A stretch of DNA of 64,000 nucleotides from the NCBI GenBank assembly GCA_039566865.1, contig CM076957.1, forward strand, positions 10,859,896 to 10,923,895, read 5' to 3'. Position numbers and translations under genes: made by a program. Shown here piece after piece: positions 9,267 to 20,653 of the stretch. Every line of letters begins with the position of its first letter. The first letter of the stretch is position 1. The stretch is from Aurelia coerulea. Taxonomy: Eukaryota > Cnidaria > Scyphozoa > Semaeostomeae > Ulmaridae. The notes under the pieces are model-generated. The model searched no databases. It saw only the letters and a list, made by a program, of their open reading frames with translations, and was not told the origin of the DNA.

Positions 9267-9952
9267 CCGGGTGAGTCAGAAAAAACGTGGGGTGTTTGGC
9301 GGACTGTGACGTTGCGTTTAGCCACCCGACCTTTGTGAACTAAATTATTCCGTGCAGCCATAAATCTAACTTAGATCATAAACTTTTCCCCATCGAAATT
9401 GGTCATGTGATTCATTATTTAAAAAAAAGTTTTCTTCCTAATACTTTGTATGGGAGTCTTGCAAACTGAGGAAACATTTAACCAAGCCCCTTCAGCATTT
9501 TAGCCTTGCCAAGGCTGCAGGTACACGTGGTATTATCTGGGGAGCATGAAACAGTTCGGAAATAGGATTTTCTCCCCTGGGATGCCTTGTCACGTCATAA
9601 CTTGTCCTGCGAAGAGAATATGTTTGAGAGACAGTAAAAACCCATGCTTCTTTGTGTTGTAATTTCAACAAGATCAACGCGATGTTTCATGACAAAATTA
9701 TTGCAGCTTTGGCAAGGGTAAAATGCTGAAGGGGCTCTATCAAAGATTTCATAAGTTTGCAAAACTCCCACACAACGTCGTACGAGGAAAATATTTCTGA
9801 TTAATACATCAAGTGACCGATTTCGGTGGGGAAAGGCTTATGATCTAAGTTAGACCTCTGGCTGCAAGAAAAAAATTAGTTCGCTACGATCGGGTGGCTG
9901 AACGCGACGTCACAATCCGCCAAACACCCTACGTTTTTTCTGACTCACCCGG
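9267..9952. mobile_element. TA-flanked foldback MITE (Tc1/mariner type)
   Basis: Flanked by TA (9265-9266, 9953-9954). The ends CCGGGTGAGTCAGAAAAAAC and GTTTTTTCTGACTCACCCGG are inverted, and pairing continues for well over 200 bases per arm: CCCCATCGAAATTGGTCA with its partner near 9815, and AAGCCCCTTCAGCATTTTA with its partner near 9720-9740. Nearly the whole 686-bp element folds back on itself. No transposase. Confidence 0.75.
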
Positions 9953-10269
9953 TATCTTAAATTCCACTACATACAATTTATAGTCCTAACTACTAACTAT
10001 TGAAACAGATAACTAATCTACAAAGATAAAAGATAAGTTACAAAAATAAATACAGTAATACAGAAAATTAATACAATATGCAAATACAAGGAGGAACTAA
10101 ATAAATTGTATACAGGGAATTACTTAAAGGAGGAGCTCTCCCAATAGAGGTGAACTAATCGAGGGGAGAGCCCCCCCCCCTATCCTAAGATAATATCAGG
10201 TGAATTTAAATTAGTTTGAATAATTATGCATTTTGTTTTCATTGATTAACAGAAATAGTGGCAGTGTAG

Positions 10270-10860
10270 ATTCATCGGTTGACATTTTTCAATAAGTAAA
10301 TTTTCCGTTTGTTTTGAACGATGTTTTTGATGGAGCATTTTGGAGTTCCACTGGTAATGTATTCCAAAGTTTAGCACCAGGATATCGAATTGACCAAATT
10401 TAAGACTGTTTTTCCAAGACATATATAAATCACCTTGACTGGCCTGTCTCGTGGAATATTGATGAACAGATGAACTAAATAAGAAAAAGTCATGAAAGCA
10501 ACTAGGTGAGGTTTTATTAACAGAATCAAAACCAAAGTTAAGAGTCGGAGTTCAATAAACTCAGAAAGTTTCAGAAGTTTAAAACTATTGAAGATTGGAA
10601 GAGGGGGAGACATGCGAGGTTGAAATGAGATAGTCTAGCTCTGACTGCTTTTTTCTGTAATTTGAAAATTGGATCAATATATGATGCATAAGTTTGACCC
10701 CAAACAATAAGACCATATTGTAAGAAGGACAGAAACAAAGCATTGTACAAGCAAAGTAAAACATCTAATGGAGGTAAGTTCCTAATTTTGAAAAACATTC
10801 CACATGTGCCAGCTAATTTCTTAGCAAGGGCGCCGGAGCCACGGGGGCAGAGGATAATGG
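10270..10860 (-). pseudogene. Non-LTR retrotransposon post-RT fragment
   Basis: The minus-strand frames read ALAKKLAGTCGMFFKIRNLP, LSFLQYGLIVWGQTYASYID, FKLQKKAVRA and, after a frameshift near 10,600, LTLVLILLIKPHL and TLEYITSGTPKCSIK-like residues. This is the C-terminal region of a CR1/Jockey-group element. There is no RT catalytic box and there are several frame breaks, so it is an old remnant. Confidence 0.65.
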
Positions 10861-11066
10861 GCGACCAGCCATAATAATGGGCGACAGCATACAAGTCAAA
10901 TCTTTCAATAGGGCACAGGGGAACCCACAAATCTTCCAATTTCATGCTTATAAGCCAATGATATCGCCGTATTCTGATCACATGACTAAAAATAAGGCTT
11001 TCGAGATAACTTTCACGAAAATAAGAATAGATATTCGACTGATAAAGATACAGAGCTGGTTTTACC

Positions 11067-11208
11067 GAGGGGCAAATCACTCATTCGGAAAAGCGTACGA
11101 GATTTTTTAGAACAAAAGGATTTTTACAGATTTTGATGGATTTTTCTTGAAAACAAAAGGATTTTTGCCAACAGTGTACGATATTTTTTAGGAGTGAATT
11201 GCCCCTCG
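11067..11208. mobile_element. 142-bp MITE with 9-bp target duplication
   Basis: GAGGGGCAAATCACTC on the left and GAGTGAATTGCCCCTC on the right are inverted (one extra base difference). The flanks are the direct repeat GGTTTTACC at 11058-11066 and 11209-11217, a perfect 9-bp duplication. The interior has two ACAAAAGGATTTTT repeats. Non-coding. Confidence 0.75.
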
Positions 11209-11269
11209 GGTTTTACCATGAATCGATTCGAGAGGCCCCACTCCACATTTGTTTTTCTGCATTCGGTTA

Positions 11270-11456
11270 AAATCTCATCAGGGATCGGCGTTACATCGAA
11301 TTTCATTCCTTCGAGAAATCGGCCTATGTTCAAGAGTTCTTCAGGAACGCTAAAAATAAGACATGGCTTTTAAAATTTCACATGTTACTTGGATTATGTC
11401 CAGGAATAACATGAAAATATTCGTTTGTGTGATGTTCGAAAATCCTTGACGACTTA
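11270..11456. repeat. Dispersed repeat, left part (inverted copy at 21.6 kb)
   Basis: The block with GGGATCGGCGTTACATCGAA, TTCAAGAGTTCTTCAGGAAC and ATGTTCGAAAATCCTTGACG recurs as its reverse complement at about 21,570-21,760. The match continues at 12,447-12,530 with 21,490-21,570. The copy here is therefore split by the 990-bp element at 11,457-12,446, which is absent from the 21 kb copy. Confidence 0.75.
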
Positions 11457-12446
11457 CTGTCAAAACAACTGGTGCGTTTCGTGTGGTCCTCTTACGACAA
11501 AATGGTACTTGAAATCTAAATCCGCTTGCTCTTTGTGGTTTCAGTTACCTTTCTTTATTTCGATTGATTATAGTCAAATAAGGATTTAGAAAAGGAAACT
11601 TGGGATGACTACTAAAATTTGACTTTGGAATCACCAATTGAAATTTCAGACATTGGATGTAACATATGGCCAAACCCATCGCTAATCAAGTTGGAGGGTT
11701 TTACTATATATACCAGGAAACGTAAGGGAGGGAATATTCGTGCTTCATGAAGATGGGCATTCGAACACGGAAATTTCAGAAATCACAGGACTTCGTATAT
11801 CAAGTTCTTTATTACGTCTACCAAACTTTTTTCGAAAAAAAATTCCTCTTGAATCGCAAATGCGAGATTGGTAACGGTGTCAATGGCTTGATGCCCTACA
11901 CGTATTTTTTATAAGAAACTAAGAATTTGGGCCAGTACTGAAAGTTTCTTAAAATTATAAGATTTTGAGTACTCAGAGTTTCTTACGAGTTTCTTAGAGG
12001 TCCCCATAACAATCTTCATGTTCACTACCAAAGAAATATGTGAACATAAAGTAAATCTATGTCAAGGATTTCCTTTATCAAAATAAATAGTTTCTTAACT
12101 TATATTTTCCCAGTACTGGAGTTTCTTAATTTTTTGGCGATCTGCGAGTTGAGTTTCTTTTGGGCAGTTTCTTATAAAAAATACGTATATTACAAACTCG
12201 ATCGCCATCGTGTGACGGTGTAGGATTCGTGAGCAAGTATATGTATGATGATGATGAAGTGTCAGATCAAAGTTAGAAAATAATCTTCATGGCTCTACTG
12301 TCATCTGAGATATCTTATGTTTGTGCTTGAAGAAAGAAATTAAACCCACAATGTAAATATGGAAGTTGAAAAGAGATTCCTATTTGCATTTCACAATTTA
12401 ATCCGGGATTCTGTAATCACGCGAAACGCACCAGTTGTTTTGACAG
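11457..12446. mobile_element. TA-flanked Tc1/mariner-type MITE
   Basis: The ends are CTGTCAAAACAACTGGTGCG and its inverse, perfect for 25 bases, with TA on each side (11455-11456 and 12447-12448). The reverse-complement copy of the flanking repeat at 21.5 kb lacks it and shows the empty site. A second MITE (11,900-12,186) sits inside. No transposase frame is visible. Confidence 0.8.
11900..12186. mobile_element. 287-bp MITE with internal AGTTTCTTA repeats
   Basis: Inverted ends ACGTATTTTTTATAAGAAAC and GTTTCTTATAAAAAATACGT. The interior has GTTTCTTA repeated in both orientations and a mirrored CAGTACTG. A related copy lies at about 39,695-39,990. Nested in the TA-flanked element. Confidence 0.7.
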
Positions 12447-12530
12447 TAAAGCTATTTGCTGCGAAGAAAGCTAATGGGCCTACCTTCACCCACAGCAGAA
12501 TCCCAGTAATCGGCATCAAAAAGGTGCTAC
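12447..12530. repeat. Dispersed repeat, right part
   Basis: Continuation of the repeat at 11,270-11,456. GGGCCTACCTTCACCCACAG and CAGAATCCCAGTAATCGGCA are found inverted near 21,500-21,560. Confidence 0.75.
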
Positions 12531-14470
12531 ATAGGTAATTATTTGCCTATGCCAGTTTGATAGGAAGCATACATGTTATCAAAACCAAAACTTCACAACT
12601 TGAAGAGACAAATTTTTGAAGAATTTTGGCAAACTTTATTTTTAGAATTTATGCATAAATTAAGGTGGGCGCACCATCAATTTTTGAAACTGAAACAATT
12701 AATTAAGAAGCATGAGAGTCATCAAAATGGTTGAAATTTGGCAGGAAGTAGGGCAACTACTATGTGCTTCCAATGAAGTAAAATCAAGTTGATAGCTTTT
12801 GTTTGAAAAAAGTTAAGGTTGAAACGATTCTTTACCTATTGACGCAATGGTGCGCAAATCTGCATAATTCTATTTATAGAATCATGAATTTAAAATTGGT
12901 GCTATAATGGATGAATACATCCATGACGAGTATACCTGCCAAATTTCTACCATATCAAGCATCTCCTCTAGGTTTTAGAAGCTGCCTAGTTTTGAAATAA
13001 TGTAAATTTGGCAACTGTTGAAAAAAGGCTGCAAAGTCTCAAGTCATATTTGCTAATACTGGCTGCTCAATATTTTGTCAAACACTAAATATGAGCCAGT
13101 GTTATAGCTGTCCTATTGTTTCTCCTTGTCCTCGAAACCTTTCTTGACTACCCTAAATGTTCTTCATCTCTTATTTCCTTTCCTTGACTTTCAGAACTTA
13201 CATAAAATCTGTTCATATCATTTACACCTTTGAGCTCTTGTCTTGAATCATCCGGAATCAACTGTTTGTCAAGCCTTTTCATAGTCTCTTCAATCCCTCT
13301 TGCACCATCATCAAATATAACCACTGCTGAGGATGCTGCTACTTCAACAATTTGAATATTTCAGACAATAAACATATACATATATCAAGGCAATTTCGAT
13401 TCTCCCTTGAAAGAAAAGTGACGGCCCCATTGAAGCTTGACAGTCAGAGTCAACCATCTTTGTTGTTTCAGCTTCTCCTAATTTCTCTCAGTTCATAGCA
13501 GCTTGTCATACTTAGCAAGACTGGACCATGCAAATGTCTCCATTCCACTTTGCCCCCTGTCCAATTTCCTAAATGGAAGTGCCATGATTCTTTTATTCAT
13601 TCTCAAAGATGTTTGATCCTGCTTTAGCATTGTTTTGCATATTGTTTCAACTGTATACTTTGTCTGTCCATTTACATTTGAGGCAACTTAGTATTAATTA
13701 CTGCCAAAATCCCCCTTTTTCTTCAGATCGTTTGACTTTTTTGATCCAAAATGGATTTGACTTCCTCATGGGCATGTCACTTTCAAATCATGTCACCAAT
13801 CAGTGGGTCAACATTGCAAAATTGAGCAAAATGGCAGTCATCACTGCTCTTACATTGATCTTCTTTCATTAAGCTCAATTTATTTCGCTTGCTGAAGAAC
13901 CTGCTGTAATGTAAATCAGCTGACTCGTAAACATCAGCATTGCAACTTTCAGTAGGCCTTGGCCTATAGATAGTCATTAGGCCTAAAACAGTTGTTGGTA
14001 TAAAAGGGCCTGCAAAAAGCAGCACCCCTAGACCTATACTTGCTGGCTCTTCCTCTACTGTTTGAAGACTCCCAATGTGCTTGTTTCCGTGAAATATTCT
14101 TTTCCTTGGGCATCTTTTCTTTTTGTTGTCAACAACGAGAATTCCTGACGACCCAGCAGGCCAGCACTATCGCTGCAACTGAAATTTCTCAAGAAAGGAC
14201 AACATTAACGAGCCTCGTTTTAAGCCCACATTAACCTCTTTTCTACGAGATAAAATAAGGAATAGAAGACTGGAGGATCTTGGAGCTCATGGCCCTTGCA
14301 AAACGGATAGGAAAACATTAATTCGGTTGCTAAGTGGTTGCTATGGAGTAAAAACAGGTGCCAACGCCATAAATTGACTTGTTTCTTTAAATCTCTATAC
14401 ATTATGACAAAACAAACCTTTTTATTAGATTCTCCACTAGATTTTACATTGGAAAAAGTCAACTCCAAAA
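12531..14470. other. Unannotated stretch
   Basis: AT-rich sequence with short open frames only. I see no conserved protein motif, structured RNA or clear repeat. The 87-codon frame at 13,609-13,872 has no recognisable features. Confidence 0.3.
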
Positions 14471-14479
14471 ATTGCAATT

Positions 14480-14627
14480 TTTGGTCCGGAATTACCTATG
14501 TAGCACCAATCACTCTTTTCGTACACACACAAAAACTGCTTTTCATTCAGGGGTGCAAAAAGCTGGAACAGCCTTTCAACTGAGGTTAAACGGGCATCTT
14601 CAGTCAATGCCTTCAAGAGCAATATAG
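14480..14627 (+). pseudogene. Non-LTR retrotransposon C-terminal scrap
   Basis: One plus frame reads THTKTAFH, then after a frame break GAKSWNSLSTEVKRASSV and NAFKS. This is the typical LINE C-terminal pattern: G.K.WNSLP..LK.A.S...FK. About 50 residues only, with no RT domain. Confidence 0.5.
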
Positions 14628-14730
14628 CGTAGACTGCTGTATAGATAATATATTTTAGATACCCCGTAAATTGATTTTATCACTGATCATTAATTCTAAC
14701 ATTGTTTTTAATAGATTAATTAGACTTTTG

Positions 14731-14990
14731 ACATGACAAGACTTTACAGCCTCTGCAGCAAACCGTCAAACTACCGTCGATTGAAAGTTTTCTTGTTGCA
14801 AACACCTTGGAAGTCTTGCAAGACTTGCATAAAACAAAAGGATTTGCAAGACTTAGGTCTCCAATATGACACATCAAAATGATACCTTTGAGAATAGATA
14901 GCACATTCCTGAAGCAGTCGTGTAGAGCTGGGGGGCTCAGGGGGCTCAGCCTCCCTAGTTATCTTTTCCGTAATTTTGGGGGGCTTTAGC
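14731..14990. repeat. Dispersed repeat with inverted partner at 21.1-21.4 kb
   Basis: GACTTTACAGCCTCTGCAGC, CATAAAACAAAAGGATTTGC and CAATATGACACATCAAAATG are present as reverse complements at about 21,235-21,400. The following AGAGCTGGGGGGCTCAG block matches the inverted CTGAGCCCCCC...AGCTCTA near 21,075-21,115. The block GGGGGCTTTAGCCCCCCTAG at 14,978-15,000 is a self-complementary G/C-run hairpin. Confidence 0.65.
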
Positions 14991-15295
14991 CCCCCTAGTT
15001 ATTCTGAATAAATGTTCTTAATTTGTTTATTATGACCAAAATGACAGAACAAGGTAATGTTATATTCTTTTAAAGAAGAGATCCTGGTTTTTGGTTTGCA
15101 CCAAGATGAGATCTTCAATGACTGTCGTCAAGCTCTCATCTTACTTGATGTTTATAAGCATAAATGGGCCTCCTGTACATCTATGGGATGCCACTAATGT
15201 TACATCAAAATGGCTTCAGAAACGCACAAGTGCAGATGACAATAGAACAAGGACGTGCAGACAGACATCATGTGGCAAGGCGAAGGGGGTATGGG

Positions 15296-15660
15296 GTGCC
15301 CCCGGGGGGGGGGGGGGTACTTCATTGTCAACATGATTCGACCTGAATCTGGACTTTGAGAAAAGGACCCATTCGTATGACGGAGTATTCAAAAAAAATT
15401 TCGAGCCCATTTGCATGAATATCAGGAAATTTTTGACCCATGTGCATGAATTTGTCGATTTGAAACAAAGGAAATTTCAGTTTTTTGGCCTGGATTATCA
15501 TTATGGGGCTGATTGATAAGAAAATTCTCAAAGAAGTACCCATCTACCAGAATTGTGGTTAAAAACAGACCCATATGTAGAGAATTTCGGATGAAAAAAC
15601 CCATCCATATGAGCGGCACGTCCAGTACAACTTAACAATGAAGTACCCCCCCGGGGGGGT
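15296..15660. mobile_element. TIR element with internal ACCC phrases, copy 4
   Basis: Best-preserved ends of the family: GGGGGTACTTCATTGTCAA at 15,311 and the inverse TTAACAATGAAGTACCCCC at 15,633. The right sub-end carries GAGCGGCACGTCCAGT. The interior phrases here are (G/A)ACCCAT followed by a CATATGA-like or TGCATGAA block (near 15,366, 15,408, 15,435, 15,538, 15,570, 15,598). The flanks GGGGTGCCCCC on both sides may be a target duplication but are low complexity. Minus-strand open frames here are repeat artefacts. Confidence 0.65.
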
Positions 15661-15744
15661 GCCCCCCACTTGTTTCGAAAAATGGTCCTCGATATTCCTT
15701 TACCACGGAAGGGAAATGGCTGGGTATAGGTTCGGTGAGAATCT

Positions 15745-15905
15745 TTCCGTGAAATGCCAAATGCTAGAAGGAGATTATATAATTGAAATGTGTTATCAAA
15801 GCTTCCATTTTAGCACTGGTAAATATGGAGTCAGGGGATGCCTTCTATACCAAAGAAAAGGAAGTTTCTTCACAAATTTTCTTCGTGCTCTGATTTGTAG
15901 GATAA
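15745..15905 (+). repeat. Diverged single copy of the 125-bp unit
   Basis: AAAGCTTCCATTTTAGCACT, GGAGTCAGGGGATGC, CCAAAGAAAAGGA and ATTTTCTTCGTGCTCTG match, inverted, the third unit of the array at 1141-1245. Confidence 0.55.
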
Positions 15906-15909
15906 TCGT

Positions 15910-17320
15910 TCATGGTGAGATCCAACCATTAATTTATTTTCTTTACTAAATGTTTGTTCGTATTTTGGCTAACTCTTTGAGCAATTTGAATTGTATTATG
16001 TTGGGAAAGGTCTGGGATTTGGCCAAAGATCAGACGACCGACTCGTTTTGAGGCCTGGCGGGTATCGCGACATGCAGTGTATCGTGCGTTAAAAATTTTG
16101 CTGCTGAAGCTTTGCACGGTGACACTGTAGAGCTTTTAGGCTGGTTCAGAGTGAGGTAAATGGGCTTTTGTGGGCTTTTGGACCTTTTCATTTCATTTCC
16201 TTTAGGGTTGCATGCACTGTTTACATGCCCACCTTGTGCTGCATGTCGTGTTTGCTTGTGCTCGCCTCGCCCGATTCGAACTCGGTCTCCTGTTCTAATT
16301 GGTCACTTGAGATAATCTTATACACTGTTCGCCGTATTCTTGCAGGAGCTAGTATTGCTTTATGTTATTTGTTGAATCGTGACTTTCCCGACTTTCCAGT
16401 TATTTTCACGGTTAAAAAAAAGACCGCTTGGGCGCTTTTCAAGAAGCCACGCCCGGTTGGATTTCTAGCATTGTACCTGGAAAAATCTGTATTTTGGACA
16501 CTGTATTATTTGCTCTTGTTTCAAACCAGTTCTCAGGCTTCACGCTTTTATAATTCCGTCTTGTGACTAGGGCTTGGGCTAGTGTCGCGTATTAGAATGT
16601 TTCGCTGCCATTATTTTTTCTCCACAGGCGACTGTGTGGATTGTTTTGGAACTAGTAGAGTCTTCATAAGGGGTTCTGAGTGCCTTGGGTATTATAGTCT
16701 TGTGAACATTTGGTAATGGCTAAGATTTTTGGTATTTTCAAAACGTGCATAGCATCACATTCTTGCATTCCAACGATTTTTCAACTGGTCTCAGTCGTCA
16801 TATTCATTTCTCATTTCGGGAATGCGTGCTTGTATCTACATTCCTTTCAGGCGTGTGTGCCTGAAGGTTTTCGGACACTGCGGGTCTGGAAATAGCTATC
16901 ATTGTAAATGAAAATTGTTTTGCTTCTATCAACGCCCTCACCTTATGGATCTACACGGATTTTTTGTTTGTTTGTTTTGTTTCAATTTATTTCTTTGTTT
17001 TTATAAGAAACTTGGGTCAGCGCTTAATACTAAAAGTCTCTTAGTTTCGCTTGAAGGTTGGGCTGTTTCAGCAGTAAAATGTTCTGGGTTAGTTTCTTAT
17101 TTTTTGGGGCCTAAAAATTGCGTTTTAGTTCGAAGTTGAGCGTTCTTATCGTGAAAGGGCTTGCATTTTGCATTGATATTGTCAGCTCAGATAAGCCATG
17201 CATGTTAAGGCTGAAAGTTACTGTTTCTTGCAGTCTAAAGTTAAAAAGAAAATGAAGATAGCTTTGTCAGAGAGTACCGAACCGTAATTTACCACTCTTA
17301 TTCTAGAAAAGATTTAGAGT
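15910..17320. other. Unannotated stretch
   Basis: No supported gene. The 132-codon frame at 16,168-16,566 is hydrophobic and unlike anything I recognise. A tRNA B-box-like sequence near 16,262 lacks the rest of a tRNA. Confidence 0.3.
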
Positions 17321-17324
17321 TTCT

Positions 17325-18192
17325 CCCTAATCCTACCGGGGGGGTGTTTTCCACCCCCCTGTCAGTTTTTGCAGAGCATTCTTTAACGACAAAAGCTATG
17401 ACCCTCAAACTCTCTGACAATTACTAATTATCTATTAGCTACATTTTGACAATTAAATTTTTGAACAATAGGTGTCACGTGACAGGTGACACTACCATAT
17501 TTGGAGCAAGGTATTGGAAAAATTAATGATTTTGATATTTTTACTACCAGAATTAGTTCCAAATGTTGACTATTGTACTTTAAAAGAATCAGCCAACAAT
17601 TAGCTTTCTATTGTTGTCAATAACAATGGAATTTGCTGACGTCAGCATTCTTAAATGATGACGTCACTCGGGCCGTCATTTTGGGTCATTTTGGCAAATT
17701 TTGAAGATTTTTCCAACAAATTTTGTTTAAAAAGCATAGAATTGCGTTATGCAATACTTTAAAAGCATTTGGAACCAATTATTATCAATTTTTGGCAGAA
17801 AAACAGTTTTTAGTTATGACGTCATCAATTTTCGTCATTTTCTTCCAAAATAACGGTCTGAAAACACCTATATGCATCATATTTGAAAGGGAAATGAATA
17901 ATACGCCAAATAAGAATGGAAAAAGTCATTCAGATTACTTTATTCCGTTTTTAGAACGAATAAGCTAGAAAACCATATACTTTGACATTTTCCGGCATTA
18001 TGACGTCATAGTGACGTCACCTAATGAGGTAGCCACGCCCAAAACTACCAATCAGTTAAGAATAGTTTGGACTACGCCCTTGCCAAGTTTCAATGATTTC
18101 CCATTAGTCTACGGCCAATTATAGAGGGGGGGTGGAAAGCACCCCCCCCCCCCCGGCTATGTTAGATCAAAAAAAGCCCGGTAGGATTAGGG
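17325..18192. mobile_element. TTAA-type non-autonomous DNA element 3
   Basis: Ends CCCTAATCCTACCGGG and CCCGGTAGGATTAGGG are inverted. TTAA follows the right end (18,193); the left flank reads TTCT, so one copy has mutated. Hairpins of G/C runs lie just inside both ends (17,337-17,362 and 18,125-18,156). It has five exact TGACGTCA palindromes (17637, 17659, 17817, 18001, 18012). It is 868 bp long against 867 bp for the element at 1283. Confidence 0.7.
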
Positions 18193-18196
18193 TTAA

Positions 18197-20003
18197 TTTT
18201 TCTTGAGCGGTAGTGCTTGAGTTTCTTGAAGTTTTGGTCATCATGGTACTGGATTCTGATAAACCTGTTGCTTGTAAAATAAAACGTGTATACTGAAACG
18301 TTTGGCAGTTACCTTGAAGTTTAGCCCTCGGAATCTAATGCAGTGTTTTTCTTTCAGATTTGAATAATTTGTTCAAATTTTCTCTTGACAGGTGGAATTC
18401 ACTCCATTCAAGTTAACCTAACTATGGATATAAAAATGTCTCTTATAAACAAAAAATCAAATAACAAAAAAAAAACAAAAACAAAACAAAAGTTTAAGAC
18501 AGAAGACAAGTTTGCGAGTTTGTCTATCATTTGGTTTTGATTATCGAAGTTGAATAAAGATTTTAGATAAACAAACAGTTTTTGGTCCGTAAGGAAATTC
18601 AAAGTATGTGCTCTGGTGAATGGGTTTCAATATTCTATTAATGTAGTGTATACGCCAACCAGGTTTAGCTCTTTGGACTGCTCTTTGTTTGCATGAATGA
18701 TAGTCCTCCCTTGAAACTAGTTGGAGAATCCTAGAAGGGGCTGAAAGTATATCAAACTGCTAATAAAGAGAAGAGAAGAAGTATAGAAGCAACAACTTCA
18801 CCAAAACAAAAATATTAAAGCAAATGAAAAAAATGAAATGAAAATATTCGCAAGTATCTTTACTGTCTATTGAATATGGGAACAGGATATGTGTGCAATA
18901 TAATGCATTGAATTCATTGCAGTCATTGGGTACCAATCTTCATTTTGAGGGCAATAAACCTATTATTTCGGGACTTACAGAATGGGCCTTTACGCAAAAT
19001 CCTACAATTCAATACAATTCAAAATCCATCGTAATGAATGGGTACCAATGTTTAATTTGTTTTTCAGCCAATTGTGTAGTTTAAAGACAAAAAGATGAAG
19101 ATAAGAAAAGATTGGAAAGAGCATCATATAAAAATTTCCGTGTTAAGGGCAAACCATCTTTTTCGGGACTTACAGAATGGGCTTTGACGCAAAAATCCTA
19201 CAATCCTACAACGGCAACCCACGAGATTTGCTAGATATGTTCTGATTGGATAACGGAGTTTCTTGTTTGTAGCATCCAAATCGACTTCCTTTTGGGAGTA
19301 TAGTTTCCCTTTGAATTGAAAGTTACTTTATGTGAAGGCCTATACATCTAGTTTTGGTACTAGTTGCACTAACTGCGAACAATTAATTGCTTTCAATCAA
19401 CTTACCGCCTTCTTTTTGGGGGATAGGGCTTGAAAGGGGAATCCATTTTTAGCAATACTTGTAAATATTTAGAGCCTCTGTTTTACATTTTGCAGATGAA
19501 ACTTGCAAAGGACGGGGCGTTACTTTTTTCACAGATGCATCATTTAAACAAAATCAACAACAAACACACTCTCTCTGGCATACGATTTTGCAGTTCCTAG
19601 TTCTTTAACAATCAGTCAATCCTCATCATTTTAGTCTCTTTAAATCAGAACGGCTAAAATCAATAGTTGGCAGGCCAAGGCTGGATAAGTATGTGTATCG
19701 TTGTGTTGTTCTGTCCTGCAATTGTTGTGTAAAGTTCGTAAAAACAAGAAGTAAAACAAACTTGTAAATATGAAAATGTATTTATGAAAATAAAAAAAAA
19801 TAAATAAAAAAGAAATCAAGGAGATGAGCAGAAGAAGAAGTGACAGAAGAAAAGAAAAAGTAAAAAAGTAAAAAAAAAAGTAAAACAAATCCCCTAATGT
19901 AGGGGTGGCCAAGTGCTCGGTCGTAGAGCACAAATTCTGCAGCTTTCTCTGCTTTCTGCCTTTCTCCCTCAGGTGGTGATTGGGTGGGGCACTGCGTGTT
20001 GGG
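18197..20003. other. Unannotated stretch with a small direct repeat
   Basis: No gene seen. A segment containing TTTCGGGACTTACAGAATGG occurs at about 18,960-19,015 and again at 19,155-19,205. The rest is A-rich sequence. Confidence 0.35.
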
Positions 20004-20313
20004 CGGAAAAAGTAAGGTTTTCAGTCCAATCACCGACCGTAAAAGTTGTTGTTGTATATTCGTGCTAGCAAATTCCGGGCAACTGCACTACTGCCCAATT
20101 TTCTAGCAATTATTTGTTTTTGGCCTATTTCGCTAAATCATCCAAATTTGCGCTGAAAGATGTTTTGTCGCGTTTTTCATCAGTTTCGGAACCGCGCGGA
20201 CAAACCCCTGTGATAGAAGATGTTTATCGTGGCTATATTATGTTAGTCATTCTGGACATTGTAAACTTGAGGGGTTTGTCCTTATATTTCATTATAATCA
20301 AAGGAACCATTAA
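20004..20313. repeat. 310-bp direct repeat, copy 1
   Basis: Runs from CGGAAAAAGT to AAAGGAACCATTAA. Copy 2 starts exactly 650 bases later, has the same length and differs at about four positions by eye. One frame is open through both copies, but two of the differences would change amino acids, so there is no sign of coding constraint. Confidence 0.75.
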
Positions 20314-20653
20314 ATGGCGATTGAATGAAATTTAATCGCAATTAATGGAACGTGATGTTAGTTTCTTAGTCAATAGGGCTGTGTCCCTTGTGACCATGTT
20401 TATAACTTTATCTTTGTAACAATATCGTTGAAAGTAACTTCTTGCGTTTGTGCATGTCGGCTGCACGTGGAATGTCTGTTCTTCAAAGGAATATAAAAAG
20501 TAATACTGGCAGGTTTCTCAGTCGTCTATAATCAAAGCAGCACGCTGGTTTGCACCAGAGGAGCGCAGTTTATTTTTCCCCACCCACCCTCCACCTATTG
20601 TTTCCGCCTTTTTTCTTTCCACGGCCGTCGGTCGTGTGACAGGTGCATTGGTC

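Noticed and set aside
15091..15336. Frame with PVHLWDATNVTSKWLQKRTSA as a possible host or transposase domain
   Set aside because: It gave a faint impression of a known pattern that I cannot name, and it runs into the ACCC-phrase element; not supported.
16255..16300. tRNA B-box-like GAGTTCGAATC on the minus strand
   Set aside because: No A box at the right distance, no acceptor stem and no anticodon arm; not enough for a tRNA or a SINE head.
20114..20335. Duplicated open frame in the two 310-bp repeats as a gene family
   Set aside because: The few differences between copies change amino acids, the start is weak, and the frame ends differ because they lie outside the repeat.
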